DNA from: Burkholderiaceae bacterium
GTDB taxonomy: Bacteria > Pseudomonadota > Gammaproteobacteria > Burkholderiales > Burkholderiaceae_D
Reading direction: 5' to 3'
Assembly: GCA_031291325.1 (NCBI GenBank)
Contig: JARLJG010000059.1
Span: forward strand, 35,473 to 99,472
Length of the DNA: 64,000 bases
Part shown: positions 27,461 through 37,206 of the stretch, piece after piece
How the letters are laid out: every line of letters starts with the position of its first letter
How positions within the stretch are numbered: the first letter of the stretch is position 1
Position numbers and translations under genes: made by a program
Notes under the pieces: model-generated
The model's database searches: none
Told to the model about the DNA's origin: nothing
What the model saw: only the letters and a program-made list of their open reading frames with translations

Positions 27461-30070
27461 ATGGATCAATTCGCTAAAGAAACTATTCCGATTTCCCTAG
27501 AAGAAGAAATGCGCAAGAGTTACCTCGATTACGCGATGAGTGTGATCGTGGGGCGTGCCTTGCCGGATGTGCGCGATGGATTGAAGCCGGTGCATCGGCG
27601 CGTGCTGTACGCGATGCACGAGACCAATAACGTGTGGAATCGTCCGTACGTGAAGTGCGCGCGCGTGGTCGGCGAAGTGATGGGTAAATACCATCCGCAC
27701 GGCGACCAGTCGATCTACGACACGCTGGTGCGCATGGCGCAGGATTTTTCGATGCGTTACACGCTGGTCGACGGCCAGGGCAATTTCGGCTCGGTCGATG
27801 GCGACAACGCAGCGGCGATGCGCTATACCGAGTGCCGGCTGGACAAGATCACCAGCGAAATCCTGGCCGATATCGAAAAGGATACCGTCGATTTCGTGCC
27901 GAACTACGACGGCAAGGAGAGAGAGCCGTCGGTCTTGCCGACCCGCATCCCGAACTTGCTGATCAACGGTTCTTCCGGCATCGCGGTCGGCATGGCGACG
28001 AATATTCCGCCACATAATATTACCGAAGTGATCGACGGCGCCTTGCATGTGCTGCGCAACGCCGAGTGCACGGTCGACGAGTTGATCGAAATCATCCCGG
28101 CGCCGGATTTTCCGACTGCCGGCATCATCTATGGCGTCTCCGGCGTGCGCGACGGCTATCGCACCGGGCGTGGCCGCGTGGTCATGCGCGCCAAGACGCA
28201 CTTCGAGGAATACGGCAAGGAAGGCCGCACCGCGATCATCGTCGACGAGCTGCCTTACCAGGTCAACAAGAAGTCCCTGCTGGAGCGCATCGCCGAACTG
28301 GTGCGCGACAAGAAGCTGGAAGGCATCTCGGACATCCGCGACGAATCCGATAAATCCGGCATGCGCGTGGTGATCGAATTGAAGCGCGGCGAAGTCGCCG
28401 AAGTGGTGTTGAACAACCTGTACAAGCAGACGCAATTGCAAGACACCTTCGGCATGAACATGGTGGCGCTGGTCGACGGCCAACCGAAGCTGCTGAACCT
28501 GAAGCAGATGCTGGAATGCTTCCTGTCGCATCGCCGCGAAGTGGTCACGCGCCGCACCGTGTTCGAATTGCGCAAGGCGCGCGAACGCGGCCATGTGCTG
28601 GAAGGCTTGGCGGTGGCGCTGGCCAATATCGACGATTTCATCGCGATCATCAAGGCCGCGCCGACGCCGCCGGTGGCCAAGAGCGAATTGATGGCGCGCG
28701 CCTGGGATTCGTCGATGGTGCGCGAAATGCTGGCCCGCACCAGCGCAGAAGGCGTCGGCGGCATCGACGCCTTCCGTCCGGAAAACCTGCCCAAGCATTA
28801 CGGCATCCAGACCGACGGCTTGTACAAGCTGTCCGACGATCAGGCGCAGGAAATCCTGCAGATGCGTCTGCAACGCCTGACCGGGCTGGAGCAAGACAAG
28901 ATCGTCAACGAATACAAAGAAGTGATGGCGCAAATCGCCGACTTGCTCGATATTCTCGCCAAGCCGGAACGCGTCACCATCATCATCACCGACGAACTGA
29001 CCGCCGCCAAGAACGAATACGGCATCGGCGCGAAAGACGAGCGCCGTTCGCAGATCGAGTTGAACGCGACCGACCTCGGCACCGAGGATTTGATCACGCC
29101 GCAAGACATGGTGGTCACGCTCTCGCACACCGGCTATATGAAGTCGCAGCCGGTGTCCGAATACCGTGCGCAAAAACGCGGCGGACGCGGCAAGCAGGCG
29201 ATGGCGACCAAGGAAGACGACTGGATCGACCAGTTGTTCATCGCCAATACGCACGATTACATCCTGTGCTTCTCCAATCGCGGTCGCATGTATTGGCTGA
29301 AGGTATGGGAAGTGCCGCAAGGCTCGCGCAATTCGCGCGGCAAGCCTATCGTCAACATGTTCCCGCTGCAAGACGGCGAAAAGGTTACCGTCGTGTTGCC
29401 GGTGTCCGGCGAAAATCGCACTTTCCCGGAAGACCGTTATATCTTCATGGCGACCAGCCTGGGCACCGTCAAGAAGACCGCGTTGAGCGACTTCAGCAAT
29501 CCGCGCAAGGCCGGCATTATCGCGGTCGACCTCGACGACGGCGACTTCCTGATCGGGGCCGCGTTGACCGATGGCCAGCACGACGTGATGCTGTTCTCCG
29601 ATTCCGGCAAGGCAGTGCGCTTCGACGAAAACGACGTGCGTCCGATGGGACGCACCGCGCGCGGCGTGCGCGGCATGAACCTGGAAGACGGCCAGCAAGT
29701 GATCGCACTGCTGGTGGCAGAGAACGAACAGCAATCGGTCTTGACGGCGACCGAAAACGGCTTCGGCAAACGCACGCCGATCACCGAATACACGCGCCAC
29801 GGACGCGGCACCAAGGGCATGATCGCGATCCAGACCAGCGAGCGCAACGGCAAGGTGGTGGCGGCGACGCTGGTGGACACGACCGATGAAATCATGTTGA
29901 TTACCACCGGCGGCGTGTTGATCCGCACCCGCGTGTCGGAAATCCGCGAAATGGGCCGCGCAACGCAAGGCGTGACCCTGATTGCAGTCGAGGACGGCAC
30001 CCGTTTGAGCGGCTTGCAGCGCGTGGTCGAGTCCGACGTGGAGGATGACCAGATCGGCACGGAGGAATAA
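27461..30070 (+). CDS. gyrA: DNA gyrase subunit A
   Basis: The 869-residue protein has the N-terminal breakage-reunion domain ([20 protein letters not shown], catalytic Tyr in AAMRYTE) and the C-terminal beta-pinwheel with an intact GyrA box (QKRGGRGK), which marks it as gyrase rather than topoisomerase IV. The quinolone-resistance region reads [17 protein letters not shown]: the position equivalent to E. coli Ser83 is Gln, while Asp87 is kept. It introduces negative supercoils with GyrB. The stop overlaps the serC start by one base. Confidence 0.98.
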   Translation: MDQFAKETIPISLEEEMRKSYLDYAMSVIVGRALPDVRDGLKPVHRRVLYAMHETNNVWNRPYVKCARVVGEVMGKYHPHGDQSIYDTLVRMAQDFSMRYTLVDGQGNFGSVDGDNAAAMRYTECRLDKITSEILADIEKDTVDFVPNYDGKEREPSVLPTRIPNLLINGSSGIAVGMATNIPPHNITEVIDGALHVLRNAECTVDELIEIIPAPDFPTAGIIYGVSGVRDGYRTGRGRVVMRAKTHFEEYGKEGRTAIIVDELPYQVNKKSLLERIAELVRDKKLEGISDIRDESDKSGMRVVIELKRGEVAEVVLNNLYKQTQLQDTFGMNMVALVDGQPKLLNLKQMLECFLSHRREVVTRRTVFELRKARERGHVLEGLAVALANIDDFIAIIKAAPTPPVAKSELMARAWDSSMVREMLARTSAEGVGGIDAFRPENLPKHYGIQTDGLYKLSDDQAQEILQMRLQRLTGLEQDKIVNEYKEVMAQIADLLDILAKPERVTIIITDELTAAKNEYGIGAKDERRSQIELNATDLGTEDLITPQDMVVTLSHTGYMKSQPVSEYRAQKRGGRGKQAMATKEDDWIDQLFIANTHDYILCFSNRGRMYWLKVWEVPQGSRNSRGKPIVNMFPLQDGEKVTVVLPVSGENRTFPEDRYIFMATSLGTVKKTALSDFSNPRKAGIIAVDLDDGDFLIGAALTDGQHDVMLFSDSGKAVRFDENDVRPMGRTARGVRGMNLEDGQQVIALLVAENEQQSVLTATENGFGKRTPITEYTRHGRGTKGMIAIQTSERNGKVVAATLVDTTDEIMLITTGGVLIRTRVSEIREMGRATQGVTLIAVEDGTRLSGLQRVVESDVEDDQIGTEE

Positions 30071-31158
30071 TGACCGTCTACAATTTCTCCGCCGGCCCGG
30101 CAGTCTTGCCGAACGAAGTATTGCGCCAAGCCGCCGCCGAAATGACCGATTGGCATGGCAGCGGCATGTCCGTGATGGAAATGAGCCATCGCGGCGAAGA
30201 GTTCATGGCGATCCATGCTGCCGCATTGCGCGATTTCCGCGAATTGCTGGCGGTGCCGGAGAATTACAAGATACTGTTCCTGCAAGGCGGCGGTCTCGGC
30301 GAAAATGCGATCGTGCCGATGAATCTGCTGGGCCGCAAGCCGCAACCGGCGGTGGTGGATTTTGTGCAGACCGGCTCGTGGAGCACCAAGTCGCTGAAGG
30401 AAGCACGCAAATATTGCACGGTGAATATTGCGGCCTCATCGGAAGCGAGCAAATTCACGACCATCCCGCCGCGCGCAAGCTGGCAACTGACGCCGGACGC
30501 CGCCTACGTGCACGTCTGCACCAATGAAACCATCGACGGCGTCGAATACCAATTCACGCCGGATGTCGGCGAGGTGCCGCTGGTGGCCGACATGTCGTCG
30601 CATATCCTGGCGCGCCAGGTCGATGTCTCCAAGTACGGCGTCATCTTCGGCGGCGCGCAAAAAAATATCGGCCCGGCTGGCTTGACGGTCGTCGTCGTGC
30701 GCGAAGACTTGATCGGCCACGCGCTGCCGATCTGCCCTTCTGCTTTCGACTGGAAGATCGTCGCCGAAAACAATTCGATGTACAACACGCCGCCGACCTA
30801 TTCGATTTATATCGCCGGTCTGGTGTTCCAATGGCTCAAGCGCCAGGGCGGCGTGGCCGCAATGGAGCAACGCAATATCGCCAAGGCGGCGTTGTTGTAT
30901 GAATACCTGGATTCGACCGGGTTTTACCAAAGCCGGGTCGATGTCGCACATCGTTCGCGCATGAACGTGCCGTTTTTCCTGCACGATGAAACGCTGAACA
31001 CAGCGTTTCTTGCCGGCGCCAAAGAGCGCGGACTGCTGCAACTCAAAGGCCACAAGTCTGTCGGCGGGATGCGGGCATCGATTTACAACGCGATGCCGAT
31101 CGAAGGGGTGCAAGCCCTGATAGCGTACCTGAAAGAATTTGAAGCCCACCACGGATAG
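30070..31158 (+). CDS. serC: Phosphoserine aminotransferase
   Basis: The 362-residue PLP enzyme starts [17 protein letters not shown], has [13 protein letters not shown] in the substrate region and the PLP lysine in [15 protein letters not shown]. It makes phosphoserine from phosphohydroxypyruvate in serine synthesis and can also serve pyridoxine synthesis. GGAGGA precedes the ATG, which overlaps the gyrA stop (TAATG). The gyrA-serC-pheA-hisC-tyrA-aroA order is the standard betaproteobacterial supraoperon. Confidence 0.98.
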   Translation: MTVYNFSAGPAVLPNEVLRQAAAEMTDWHGSGMSVMEMSHRGEEFMAIHAAALRDFRELLAVPENYKILFLQGGGLGENAIVPMNLLGRKPQPAVVDFVQTGSWSTKSLKEARKYCTVNIAASSEASKFTTIPPRASWQLTPDAAYVHVCTNETIDGVEYQFTPDVGEVPLVADMSSHILARQVDVSKYGVIFGGAQKNIGPAGLTVVVVREDLIGHALPICPSAFDWKIVAENNSMYNTPPTYSIYIAGLVFQWLKRQGGVAAMEQRNIAKAALLYEYLDSTGFYQSRVDVAHRSRMNVPFFLHDETLNTAFLAGAKERGLLQLKGHKSVGGMRASIYNAMPIEGVQALIAYLKEFEAHHG

Positions 31159-31212
31159 ACGTATAGACGGATAGAGACGCGTGCCGGCCAGGCTTGCACG
31201 CGCAACGACAAT

Positions 31213-32286
31213 ATGAGCGACGACAAACTCAAGCCTTTGCGCGAAAAAATCGATGCAATCGATGCGCAAATGGTCGATTTGCTGAACCAGCGCGCCCGTT
31301 TGGCCCAAGAAGTCGGCCATGTGAAGGCCGAGACCAATGCGCCGGTGTTCCGTCCGGAGCGCGAGGCGATGGTCTTGCGCCGCGTGGCCGAACGCAATCC
31401 GGGGCCGCTGGCGTCGGCCGACATGCAAATGATTTTCCGCGAAGTGATGTCGATTTGCCGCGCGCTGGAACGGCGCGTGACGGTCGCCTACCTGGGACCT
31501 GCGGGCACTTTCAGCGAACAGGCGGTGTACCAGCAATTCGGCCATGCGGTCGAGTGCGTCCCGTGCGTGTCGATCGACGAAGTATTTCGCGCGACCGAGG
31601 CCGGCACTGCCGATTTCGGCGTGGTGCCGGTGGAAAACTCCACCGAAGGCGCGATCAACCGCACGCTCGATCTGCTGTTGCAGACTTCGCTGGCGATCAG
31701 CGGCGAAATTTCAATCGACGTGCATCACAGCCTGATGAGCAAGAGCGGCAACATGCAAGGCGTGACGCGCGTATGCGCGCATTCGCAGGCGCTGGCGCAG
31801 TGCCAGGCCTGGCTCAACCAGCATTACCCGAATCTGGAGCGGCAGTCGGTTGCCTCCAACGCCGAAGCGGCGCGCATGGCCGGCGAAGACCCGACGGTGG
31901 CCGCCATTGCCGGGCAGATCGCCGGGCAGAAATTCGATTTGCAAGTCATCAGCGCGCATATCCAGGACGATCCGAGCAACCGCACCCGCTTTGCCGTGGT
32001 TGGACGCTTGCACACGACGCCCAGCGGTCGCGATCAGACTTCGCTGGTGCTGGCGGTGCCCAACAAGGCCGGCGCGGTGTACCACCTGCTGGCGCCGCTG
32101 GCCACGCATGGGGTGTCGATGACGCGCTTCGAGTCGCGCCCCGCGCGCACCGGCACCTGGGAGTATTACTTCTACGTCGACATCGAAGGCCACGAAAAGG
32201 ATGAAAAAGTGGCGCGTGCGTTGGCGGAATTAAAGCACAGTGCGGCGTTCTTCAAGGTATTGGGATCGTATCCGCTCAGTTTGTAG
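31213..32286 (+). CDS. pheA: Bifunctional chorismate mutase / prephenate dehydratase
   Basis: The 357-residue protein has an AroQ chorismate mutase domain (LREKIDAIDAQMVDLLNQRA, residues 1-90), a prephenate dehydratase domain (VAYLGPAGTFSEQAVYQQFG, VPVENSTEGAINRTLDLLL) and a C-terminal ACT domain (TSLVLAVPNKAGAVYHLLAP, FESRPARTGTWEYYFYVD) for phenylalanine feedback. It converts chorismate to phenylpyruvate. It lies between serC and hisC in the conserved aromatic cluster. Confidence 0.98.
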   Translation: MSDDKLKPLREKIDAIDAQMVDLLNQRARLAQEVGHVKAETNAPVFRPEREAMVLRRVAERNPGPLASADMQMIFREVMSICRALERRVTVAYLGPAGTFSEQAVYQQFGHAVECVPCVSIDEVFRATEAGTADFGVVPVENSTEGAINRTLDLLLQTSLAISGEISIDVHHSLMSKSGNMQGVTRVCAHSQALAQCQAWLNQHYPNLERQSVASNAEAARMAGEDPTVAAIAGQIAGQKFDLQVISAHIQDDPSNRTRFAVVGRLHTTPSGRDQTSLVLAVPNKAGAVYHLLAPLATHGVSMTRFESRPARTGTWEYYFYVDIEGHEKDEKVARALAELKHSAAFFKVLGSYPLSL

Positions 32287-32301
32287 TTGATGTTAGACTT
32301 T

Positions 32302-32333
32302 GCTCCCCTCTCCCGCCAGCGGGCGAGGGGAGC
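32302..32333. repeat. GC-rich REP-like palindrome between pheA and hisC
   Basis: GCTCCCCTCTCCCGC and GCGGGCGAGGGGAGC form a 15-bp stem with one mismatch and a 2-base loop. The flanks (CTTTG before, CGCGTAACATCAG after) recur at the element upstream of aroA, showing the repeated unit is longer than the hairpin. Confidence 0.8.
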
Positions 32334-32378
32334 CAATCGCGTAACATCAGTTTGTAAATCCTCGATCTGGAAAATATC

Positions 32379-33485
32379 ATGTCTATACAATTCGGCCCCG
32401 ATTACGTGCGTGCGATTGCCCCCTACCAAGGCGGCAAGCCGATTGCCGAAGTGGCGCGCGAGTTCGGCCTCGACGAAGCGAAAATCGTCAAGCTGGCCTC
32501 GAATGAAAATCCGTCCGGCATGCCGGATTCGGCCAAGCAGGCAATGTTGGCGGCGCTGGCCGATATTGCACGTTATCCCGACGCCAACGGCTTCGATTTG
32601 AAGGCCGCGATCAGCGCCAAATACGCGGTGCCGGCGGAATGGATCACGCTCGGCAACGGCAGCAACGACATCCTGGAATTGGCCGCGCATGCGTTCGTCG
32701 AGCCGGGCCAGGCTACAATTTTTGCGCAATATTCGTTTGCCGTTTATCCGTTGGCGACCCAGGCAGTCGGCGGACGAGCAATCGTCGTGCCGGCAAAGAA
32801 TTATGGCCATGACTTGCAAGCGATGGCGCAGGCGATTACTGCCGACACCAAGTTGATCTTCATCGCCAACCCGAACAATCCGACCGGGACGTTTATTCCG
32901 GCAGCGGAAATCGAAGCATTTCTGGATGCCGTGCCGCCGCAAGTGGTGGTGGTGCTGGACGAAGCGTACAACGAATTCCTGACGCCGGAACTGCAATATG
33001 AGTCGACGGCCTGGGTCAAACGCTACCCGAACCTGCTGGTCTCGCGCACCTTCTCCAAGGCTTATGGGTTGGCAGGATTGCGCGTCGGCTTCGGCATCGC
33101 GCAACCGGCGATTACCGACTTATTGAATCGTATCCGGCAACCGTTCAACGTCAATTCGCTGGCGCAGGCAGCGGCCATCGCTGCCTTGAACGATCAGGCA
33201 TTTTTGCAGCAGAGCGCGCGCTTGAATGCGGAAGGCTATCGCCAGTTGACAAAGGCGTTCGACGCACTCGGCCTGGAATATGTGCCGTCGTACGGCAATT
33301 TCGTGCTGGTCAAGGTCGGCAGCGATGACGGCGCAGGCGCCCGCGTGAATCTGGCCTTGCTGAAAAAGGGCGTGATCGTGCGGCCGGTCGGCAACTATGG
33401 CTTGCCGCAATGGTTGCGCGTGTCGATCGGCTTGCCGGCGGAAAATGCCATCTTTATCGAAGCGCTGAAAGCCGTATTGGCCTGA
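32379..33485 (+). CDS. hisC: Histidinol-phosphate aminotransferase
   Basis: The 368-residue class I/II PLP aminotransferase has KLASNENPSGMPDSAKQAML near the N-terminus and the PLP lysine in SRTFSKAYGLAGLRVGFG. In this genomic position the enzyme often also transaminates aromatic keto acids, which fits its place between pheA and tyrA. The start codon matches homologues. No strong ribosome binding site is visible, and a REP-like palindrome lies just upstream. Confidence 0.95.
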   Translation: MSIQFGPDYVRAIAPYQGGKPIAEVAREFGLDEAKIVKLASNENPSGMPDSAKQAMLAALADIARYPDANGFDLKAAISAKYAVPAEWITLGNGSNDILELAAHAFVEPGQATIFAQYSFAVYPLATQAVGGRAIVVPAKNYGHDLQAMAQAITADTKLIFIANPNNPTGTFIPAAEIEAFLDAVPPQVVVVLDEAYNEFLTPELQYESTAWVKRYPNLLVSRTFSKAYGLAGLRVGFGIAQPAITDLLNRIRQPFNVNSLAQAAAIAALNDQAFLQQSARLNAEGYRQLTKAFDALGLEYVPSYGNFVLVKVGSDDGAGARVNLALLKKGVIVRPVGNYGLPQWLRVSIGLPAENAIFIEALKAVLA

Positions 33486-33529
33486 GTTCGCCATGCGCCG
33501 ATCCATTCGTTTATCGTTATCGCGCCCCC

Positions 33530-34432
33530 GTGTTGAATAAAATCGTTATTTTTGGCGCGGGGCTGATCGGTGGCTCGTTCGCGCTGGCGCTGAAAAAGGC
33601 GCATGCCGTGCAGCAAGTGGTCGGCGTCGGACGCAGCGTTGCCGCGATGGAACGCGCGCGCGAGTTGGGCATCGTCGATGTCATCGCGACCTCGGTCGCC
33701 GCCGCAGTTGACGGCGCAGACTTGATCTTGATCGCCGCGCCGGTGGCGCAGACCGGCGCGATTCTGGCGGCAATCGAGCCGCACCTGCAACCGGGCACGG
33801 TAGTGACCGACGCCGGCAGCACCAAGACTGACGTGGTGGCGGCAGCACGGCAAGCGCTGGGCGCGAAGATCGGGCAATTCGTGCCCGGTCATCCGATTGC
33901 CGGACGGGAGTTGAACGGCCCGGATGCGGCCATCGACCATTTGTACGTCGGCAAGAAAACGGTGCTGGCGCCCTTGCCGGAAAATTCGGATGCAGACATC
34001 GCCCGCGTCGCGCTAGCCTGGGAGGCGTGCGGCGCAATCATCCATCGCCTGACCGCGGAAAAGCATGACCGCATCTTTGCCGCAGTCAGCCATTTGCCGC
34101 ATTTGCTGGCGTATGTGCTGGTCGACGACGTTGCCAAAAAACCGCATGCGGATTTGTTGTTTCAATATGCAGCCAGCGGTTTCCGCGATTTCACGCGGAT
34201 AGCGGGGTCGTCGGCTGAAATGTGGCGCGATATTTCGCTGGCCAATCAAACCGCGTTGCTGGAGGAGCTGGATTCGTATATGTTGCAGCTGGGCCGCTTG
34301 CGCGCATCGCTGGCGGCAGCCGATGGCGCGGCAATCGAGGCGGTTTATTCCAATGCGCAGCAAGCGCGGCAGAACTGGATACGGACGATTGAAGCGGCGG
34401 AAAGCCAGAAGAATATCCAGGGCGGGGATTGA
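33530..34432 (+). CDS. tyrA: Prephenate/arogenate dehydrogenase
   Basis: The 300-residue protein begins with the NAD(P)-binding fold KIVIFGAGLIGGSFALAL and has VTDAGSTKTDVV and FVPGHPIAGRELNGPDAA, typical of TyrA dehydrogenases. It oxidatively decarboxylates prephenate for tyrosine synthesis. The frame is open back into hisC, but the protein similarity begins at GTG 33530 (or TTG 33533), which is the probable start; no clear ribosome binding site is visible. There is no chorismate mutase domain, since PheA carries one. Confidence 0.92.
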   Translation: MLNKIVIFGAGLIGGSFALALKKAHAVQQVVGVGRSVAAMERARELGIVDVIATSVAAAVDGADLILIAAPVAQTGAILAAIEPHLQPGTVVTDAGSTKTDVVAAARQALGAKIGQFVPGHPIAGRELNGPDAAIDHLYVGKKTVLAPLPENSDADIARVALAWEACGAIIHRLTAEKHDRIFAAVSHLPHLLAYVLVDDVAKKPHADLLFQYAASGFRDFTRIAGSSAEMWRDISLANQTALLEELDSYMLQLGRLRASLAAADGAAIEAVYSNAQQARQNWIRTIEAAESQKNIQGGD

Positions 34433-34472
34433 CGCCGGGAAGCGGCGCGTTACTATTTACTTCCCGATGCTA

Positions 34473-34737
34473 CGTGCTTTGCTCCCCTCGCCAGCAGGCG
34501 GGAGAGGGGCTGGGGGTGAGGGCGGTTGATCGGAGAAGGAAAAGAATAATTGTTACGCGCTTCCTGGAATGGTTGCATGCACTTGGCATCGCCGCATTGC
34601 ACTTTTGGAATAACGAAGTGTTGGTGGAAACTGAGACAGTAATGGAAGTGATCTATCGGGTGCAGACAACTTCTCTTCGATCAATCGCCCTCACCCCCGG
34701 CCCCTCTCCCGCCTGCGGGAGAGGGGAGCAAAGCGCG
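34473..34737. repeat. REPIN-like element: two inverted REP units around a ~135-bp core
   Basis: The left unit (34473 to about 34537) and the right unit (about 34671-34737) are near-identical inverted repeats of about 60 bases. Each contains GGCGGGAGAGGGG, GGGGGTGAGGGCG and TTGATCG. Each unit also folds as a hairpin by itself. The core has no open frame. It fills most of the 344-base gap between tyrA and aroA and shares its outer flank (CGCGTAACATCAG) with the hairpin before hisC. Confidence 0.8.
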
Positions 34738-34776
34738 TAACATCAGATCGCAAATTAAATAAACGAGACAGGTTTT

Positions 34777-36102
34777 ATGAAACACTATCCGCACTATCTG
34801 GAATTGCAACCGGCGATGCACGCGCGCGGCACGGTGCAATTGCCTGGCTCCAAGAGCATCTCCAACCGCACGCTGCTGCTGGCTGCGTTGGCCAAGGGCA
34901 GCACGCAGATTTTCGACTTGCTCGCTTCCGACGACACCCATGTGATGCTGACTGCCTTGCAAACGCTGGGCATCAAATGGGAGCAGGTCGGCGACACGCG
35001 CGACTATGTCGTGCATGGCGGCGACGGTGCGTTTCCGGTGCATCATGCCGATTTGTTCATGGGCAACGCCGGCACCGCGATACGTCCGTTGACGGCAGCG
35101 CTGGCGGTGCTGGGCGGCGATTATCGCTTGCATGGCGTGGCGCGCATGCATGAGCGGCCCATCGGCGATCTGGTCGACGCACTCAATGCGGTCGGCACGC
35201 AAATCGACTATACCGGCGTGCCGGGTTTCCCGCCGCTGCATATCCGGCGCGGCCATATCCACGCGCATACCATGCGGGTGCGCGGCGGCGTCTCTAGCCA
35301 ATTCCTGACAGCCTTGCTGATGGCCGCGCCCTTGATGGCGAAACAGCATCCGGTGACGATCGAAGTGATCGGCGAATTGATCTCGAAGCCGTATATCGAA
35401 ATCACGCTGAAGTTGATGCAGCGCTTCGGCGTCGAAGTCGCGCGCGATGGCTGGCGCGCATTTACTGTTGCGGCTGGCCAGCATTACATCGCTCCCGGCA
35501 GTATTCACGTCGAAGGCGACGCCTCCTCGGCTTCCTACTTCCTGGCGGCGGGCGCGATTGCCGGCGGCCCGGTGCGGGTGCAAGGCGTGGGCGCGGACAG
35601 CATCCAGGGCGACATCCGGTTCATCGACGCGCTGCAACAAATGGGTGCGACCATCACCACCGGCCCCAACTGGATCGAAGTCGAGGCCAGCGGCCCGCTG
35701 AAAGCGATCGACGCCGATTTCAACCATATTCCCGATGCCGCGATGACCATCGCAGTCGCCGCGCTGTATGCGGACGGCACCAGCACTTTGCGCAATATCG
35801 GCAGTTGGCGCGTCAAGGAAACCGACCGTATTGCTGCAATGGCGACAGAATTGCGCAAATTGGGTGCACAGGTGGAAGAGGGCGCCGATTACCTGCGCGT
35901 GACGCCGCCGGCAGAAATTGCCAAGGCGAGCATCGACACCTACGACGATCACCGCATGGCGATGTGTTTCTCGCTAGCTTCGCTAAACGGCGCGGCGCGG
36001 CGCGGCAACGTCATCCGCATCAACGACCCCAAGTGCGTGGCCAAGACTTTCCCGGACTATTTCGATGCCTTCGCGCAAATCGCCCAGAACAACCTGTTCT
36101 GA
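34777..36102 (+). CDS. aroA: 3-phosphoshikimate 1-carboxyvinyltransferase (EPSP synthase)
   Basis: The 441-residue protein has [37 protein letters not shown] and [20 protein letters not shown], the substrate-binding motifs of class I EPSP synthase. It joins shikimate 3-phosphate with phosphoenolpyruvate. The Gly-Asn-Ala-Gly-Thr-Ala loop and the following Arg-Pro-Leu are intact, so no known glyphosate-tolerance change is seen. Its 3' end overlaps the next gene by 38 bases. Confidence 0.97.
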   Translation: MKHYPHYLELQPAMHARGTVQLPGSKSISNRTLLLAALAKGSTQIFDLLASDDTHVMLTALQTLGIKWEQVGDTRDYVVHGGDGAFPVHHADLFMGNAGTAIRPLTAALAVLGGDYRLHGVARMHERPIGDLVDALNAVGTQIDYTGVPGFPPLHIRRGHIHAHTMRVRGGVSSQFLTALLMAAPLMAKQHPVTIEVIGELISKPYIEITLKLMQRFGVEVARDGWRAFTVAAGQHYIAPGSIHVEGDASSASYFLAAGAIAGGPVRVQGVGADSIQGDIRFIDALQQMGATITTGPNWIEVEASGPLKAIDADFNHIPDAAMTIAVAALYADGTSTLRNIGSWRVKETDRIAAMATELRKLGAQVEEGADYLRVTPPAEIAKASIDTYDDHRMAMCFSLASLNGAARRGNVIRINDPKCVAKTFPDYFDAFAQIAQNNLF

Positions 36103-36373
36103 AGAAGACATCGCGCTGCGCGACTTGCAGCGCATCCCTGGGGTTGGCCCGAGTATTGCACGCGACTTCTATCTGCAAGGCTGGCGTCGCGTCGATGAAC
36201 TGAAAGGGTGCGATCCGCAACAGCTTTACGACCGCCAATGCGAATTGCAAGGCGGACATGTCGACCGCTGCTGGCTGTATGTGGCGCGCTGTGCAGTGTA
36301 TTTTGCAGAAACCGCCAAGCCCGATCCTGCCAAGCTGTTGTGGTGGAATTGGAAAGACAAGATCGAAGCGTGA
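36065..36373 (+). CDS. Helix-hairpin-helix Cdd1 (pathogenicity locus) family protein
   Basis: The 102-residue protein has [20 protein letters not shown], a helix-hairpin-helix, followed by [20 protein letters not shown] and WWNWKDK, the signature of the small Cdd1/'pathogenicity locus' family (PF11731). Its role is unknown; the HhH motif suggests DNA or protein binding. The only in-frame ATG lies 38 bases inside aroA, so it is translated from an overlapping start. It is probably cotranscribed with aroA and cmk. Confidence 0.85.
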   Translation: MPSRKSPRTTCSEEDIALRDLQRIPGVGPSIARDFYLQGWRRVDELKGCDPQQLYDRQCELQGGHVDRCWLYVARCAVYFAETAKPDPAKLLWWNWKDKIEA

Positions 36374-36397
36374 TAGCGCTATTTTTCGGAGTTCACC

Positions 36398-37069
36398 ATG
36401 AGCGCATCCAGTTTTCCCGTCATTGCGATAGACGGCCCCACCGCATCCGGCAAAGGCACGGTCGCGCATCGGGTCGCCGAGCGATTGGGTTTTCATTACC
36501 TTGATTCCGGCGCGCTGTATCGGCTCACGGCCTTGTCGGCGTTGCGTTCCGGCACGCCGCTTGCCGATGAACATGCGTTGTCCAAGCTGGCCAGCGGCCT
36601 GCATTGCAGTTTCTCCGGCGACAAGATCATGTTGGCCAACGACAACGTCACCAATGCGATCCGCGCTGAAGAAGTCGGCAATACAGCATCGAAAATTGCT
36701 TCTTTGCCAACCGTTAGGCAGGCGTTATACGGGCTGCAGTTAAGCTTTCGCAAGCCGCCTGGACTGGTGGCCGATGGCCGCGACATGGGGTCGGTGATCT
36801 TCCCGCAGGCATCTCTCAAGGTTTTTTTGACCGCCAGTCCCGAAGCGCGCGCCGAAAGACGATATAAGCAATTGATTGACAAGGGATTTTCTGCTAATAT
36901 GGAAGACCTTCTGAAAGATTTGTGGGAGCGCGACGCGCGAGACACCAACCGCGCCATCTCGCCACTCAAGCCTGCCGAAGGCGCGCATTTGCTGGACACG
37001 TCTGCGATGACTGCCGATCAAGCAGTCGAGCAGGTGCTGCAGTGGTATGCGGAGCTGAAGAAACATTGA
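36398..37069 (+). CDS. cmk: Cytidylate kinase
   Basis: The 223-residue protein starts with the P-loop [20 protein letters not shown] and contains [24 protein letters not shown] and [14 protein letters not shown]. It phosphorylates CMP and dCMP. It lies before rpsA as in most proteobacteria. Confidence 0.97.
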   Translation: MSASSFPVIAIDGPTASGKGTVAHRVAERLGFHYLDSGALYRLTALSALRSGTPLADEHALSKLASGLHCSFSGDKIMLANDNVTNAIRAEEVGNTASKIASLPTVRQALYGLQLSFRKPPGLVADGRDMGSVIFPQASLKVFLTASPEARAERRYKQLIDKGFSANMEDLLKDLWERDARDTNRAISPLKPAEGAHLLDTSAMTADQAVEQVLQWYAELKKH

Positions 37070-37206
37070 AGAGAAGGGCTGGACCTGTCGTGTTCAGCGT
37101 GTTGTTGTGGTGCCCGCTCAGGCGCAAGGTCTGAACGGGTGTTGATAAACTTAACCCAATAGTTGCCGCAAATTCGCGTGCAAAATTGGCTAACCTGTGT
37201 AAATTT

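Noticed and set aside
27497..29968. 823-codon minus-strand open frame opposite gyrA
   Set aside because: It mirrors gyrA codon positions (His/Asp/Arg-rich) and is a typical antisense artefact of GC-rich coding DNA.
33410..33529. Upstream open extension of tyrA into hisC
   Set aside because: The frame is open but the translation has no similarity to TyrA and overlaps hisC; the Rossmann fold begins at GTG 33530.
34777..36102. Glyphosate-insensitive form of AroA
   Set aside because: The GNAGTA loop and the following Arg-Pro-Leu are intact, so there is no sign of a known tolerance change.
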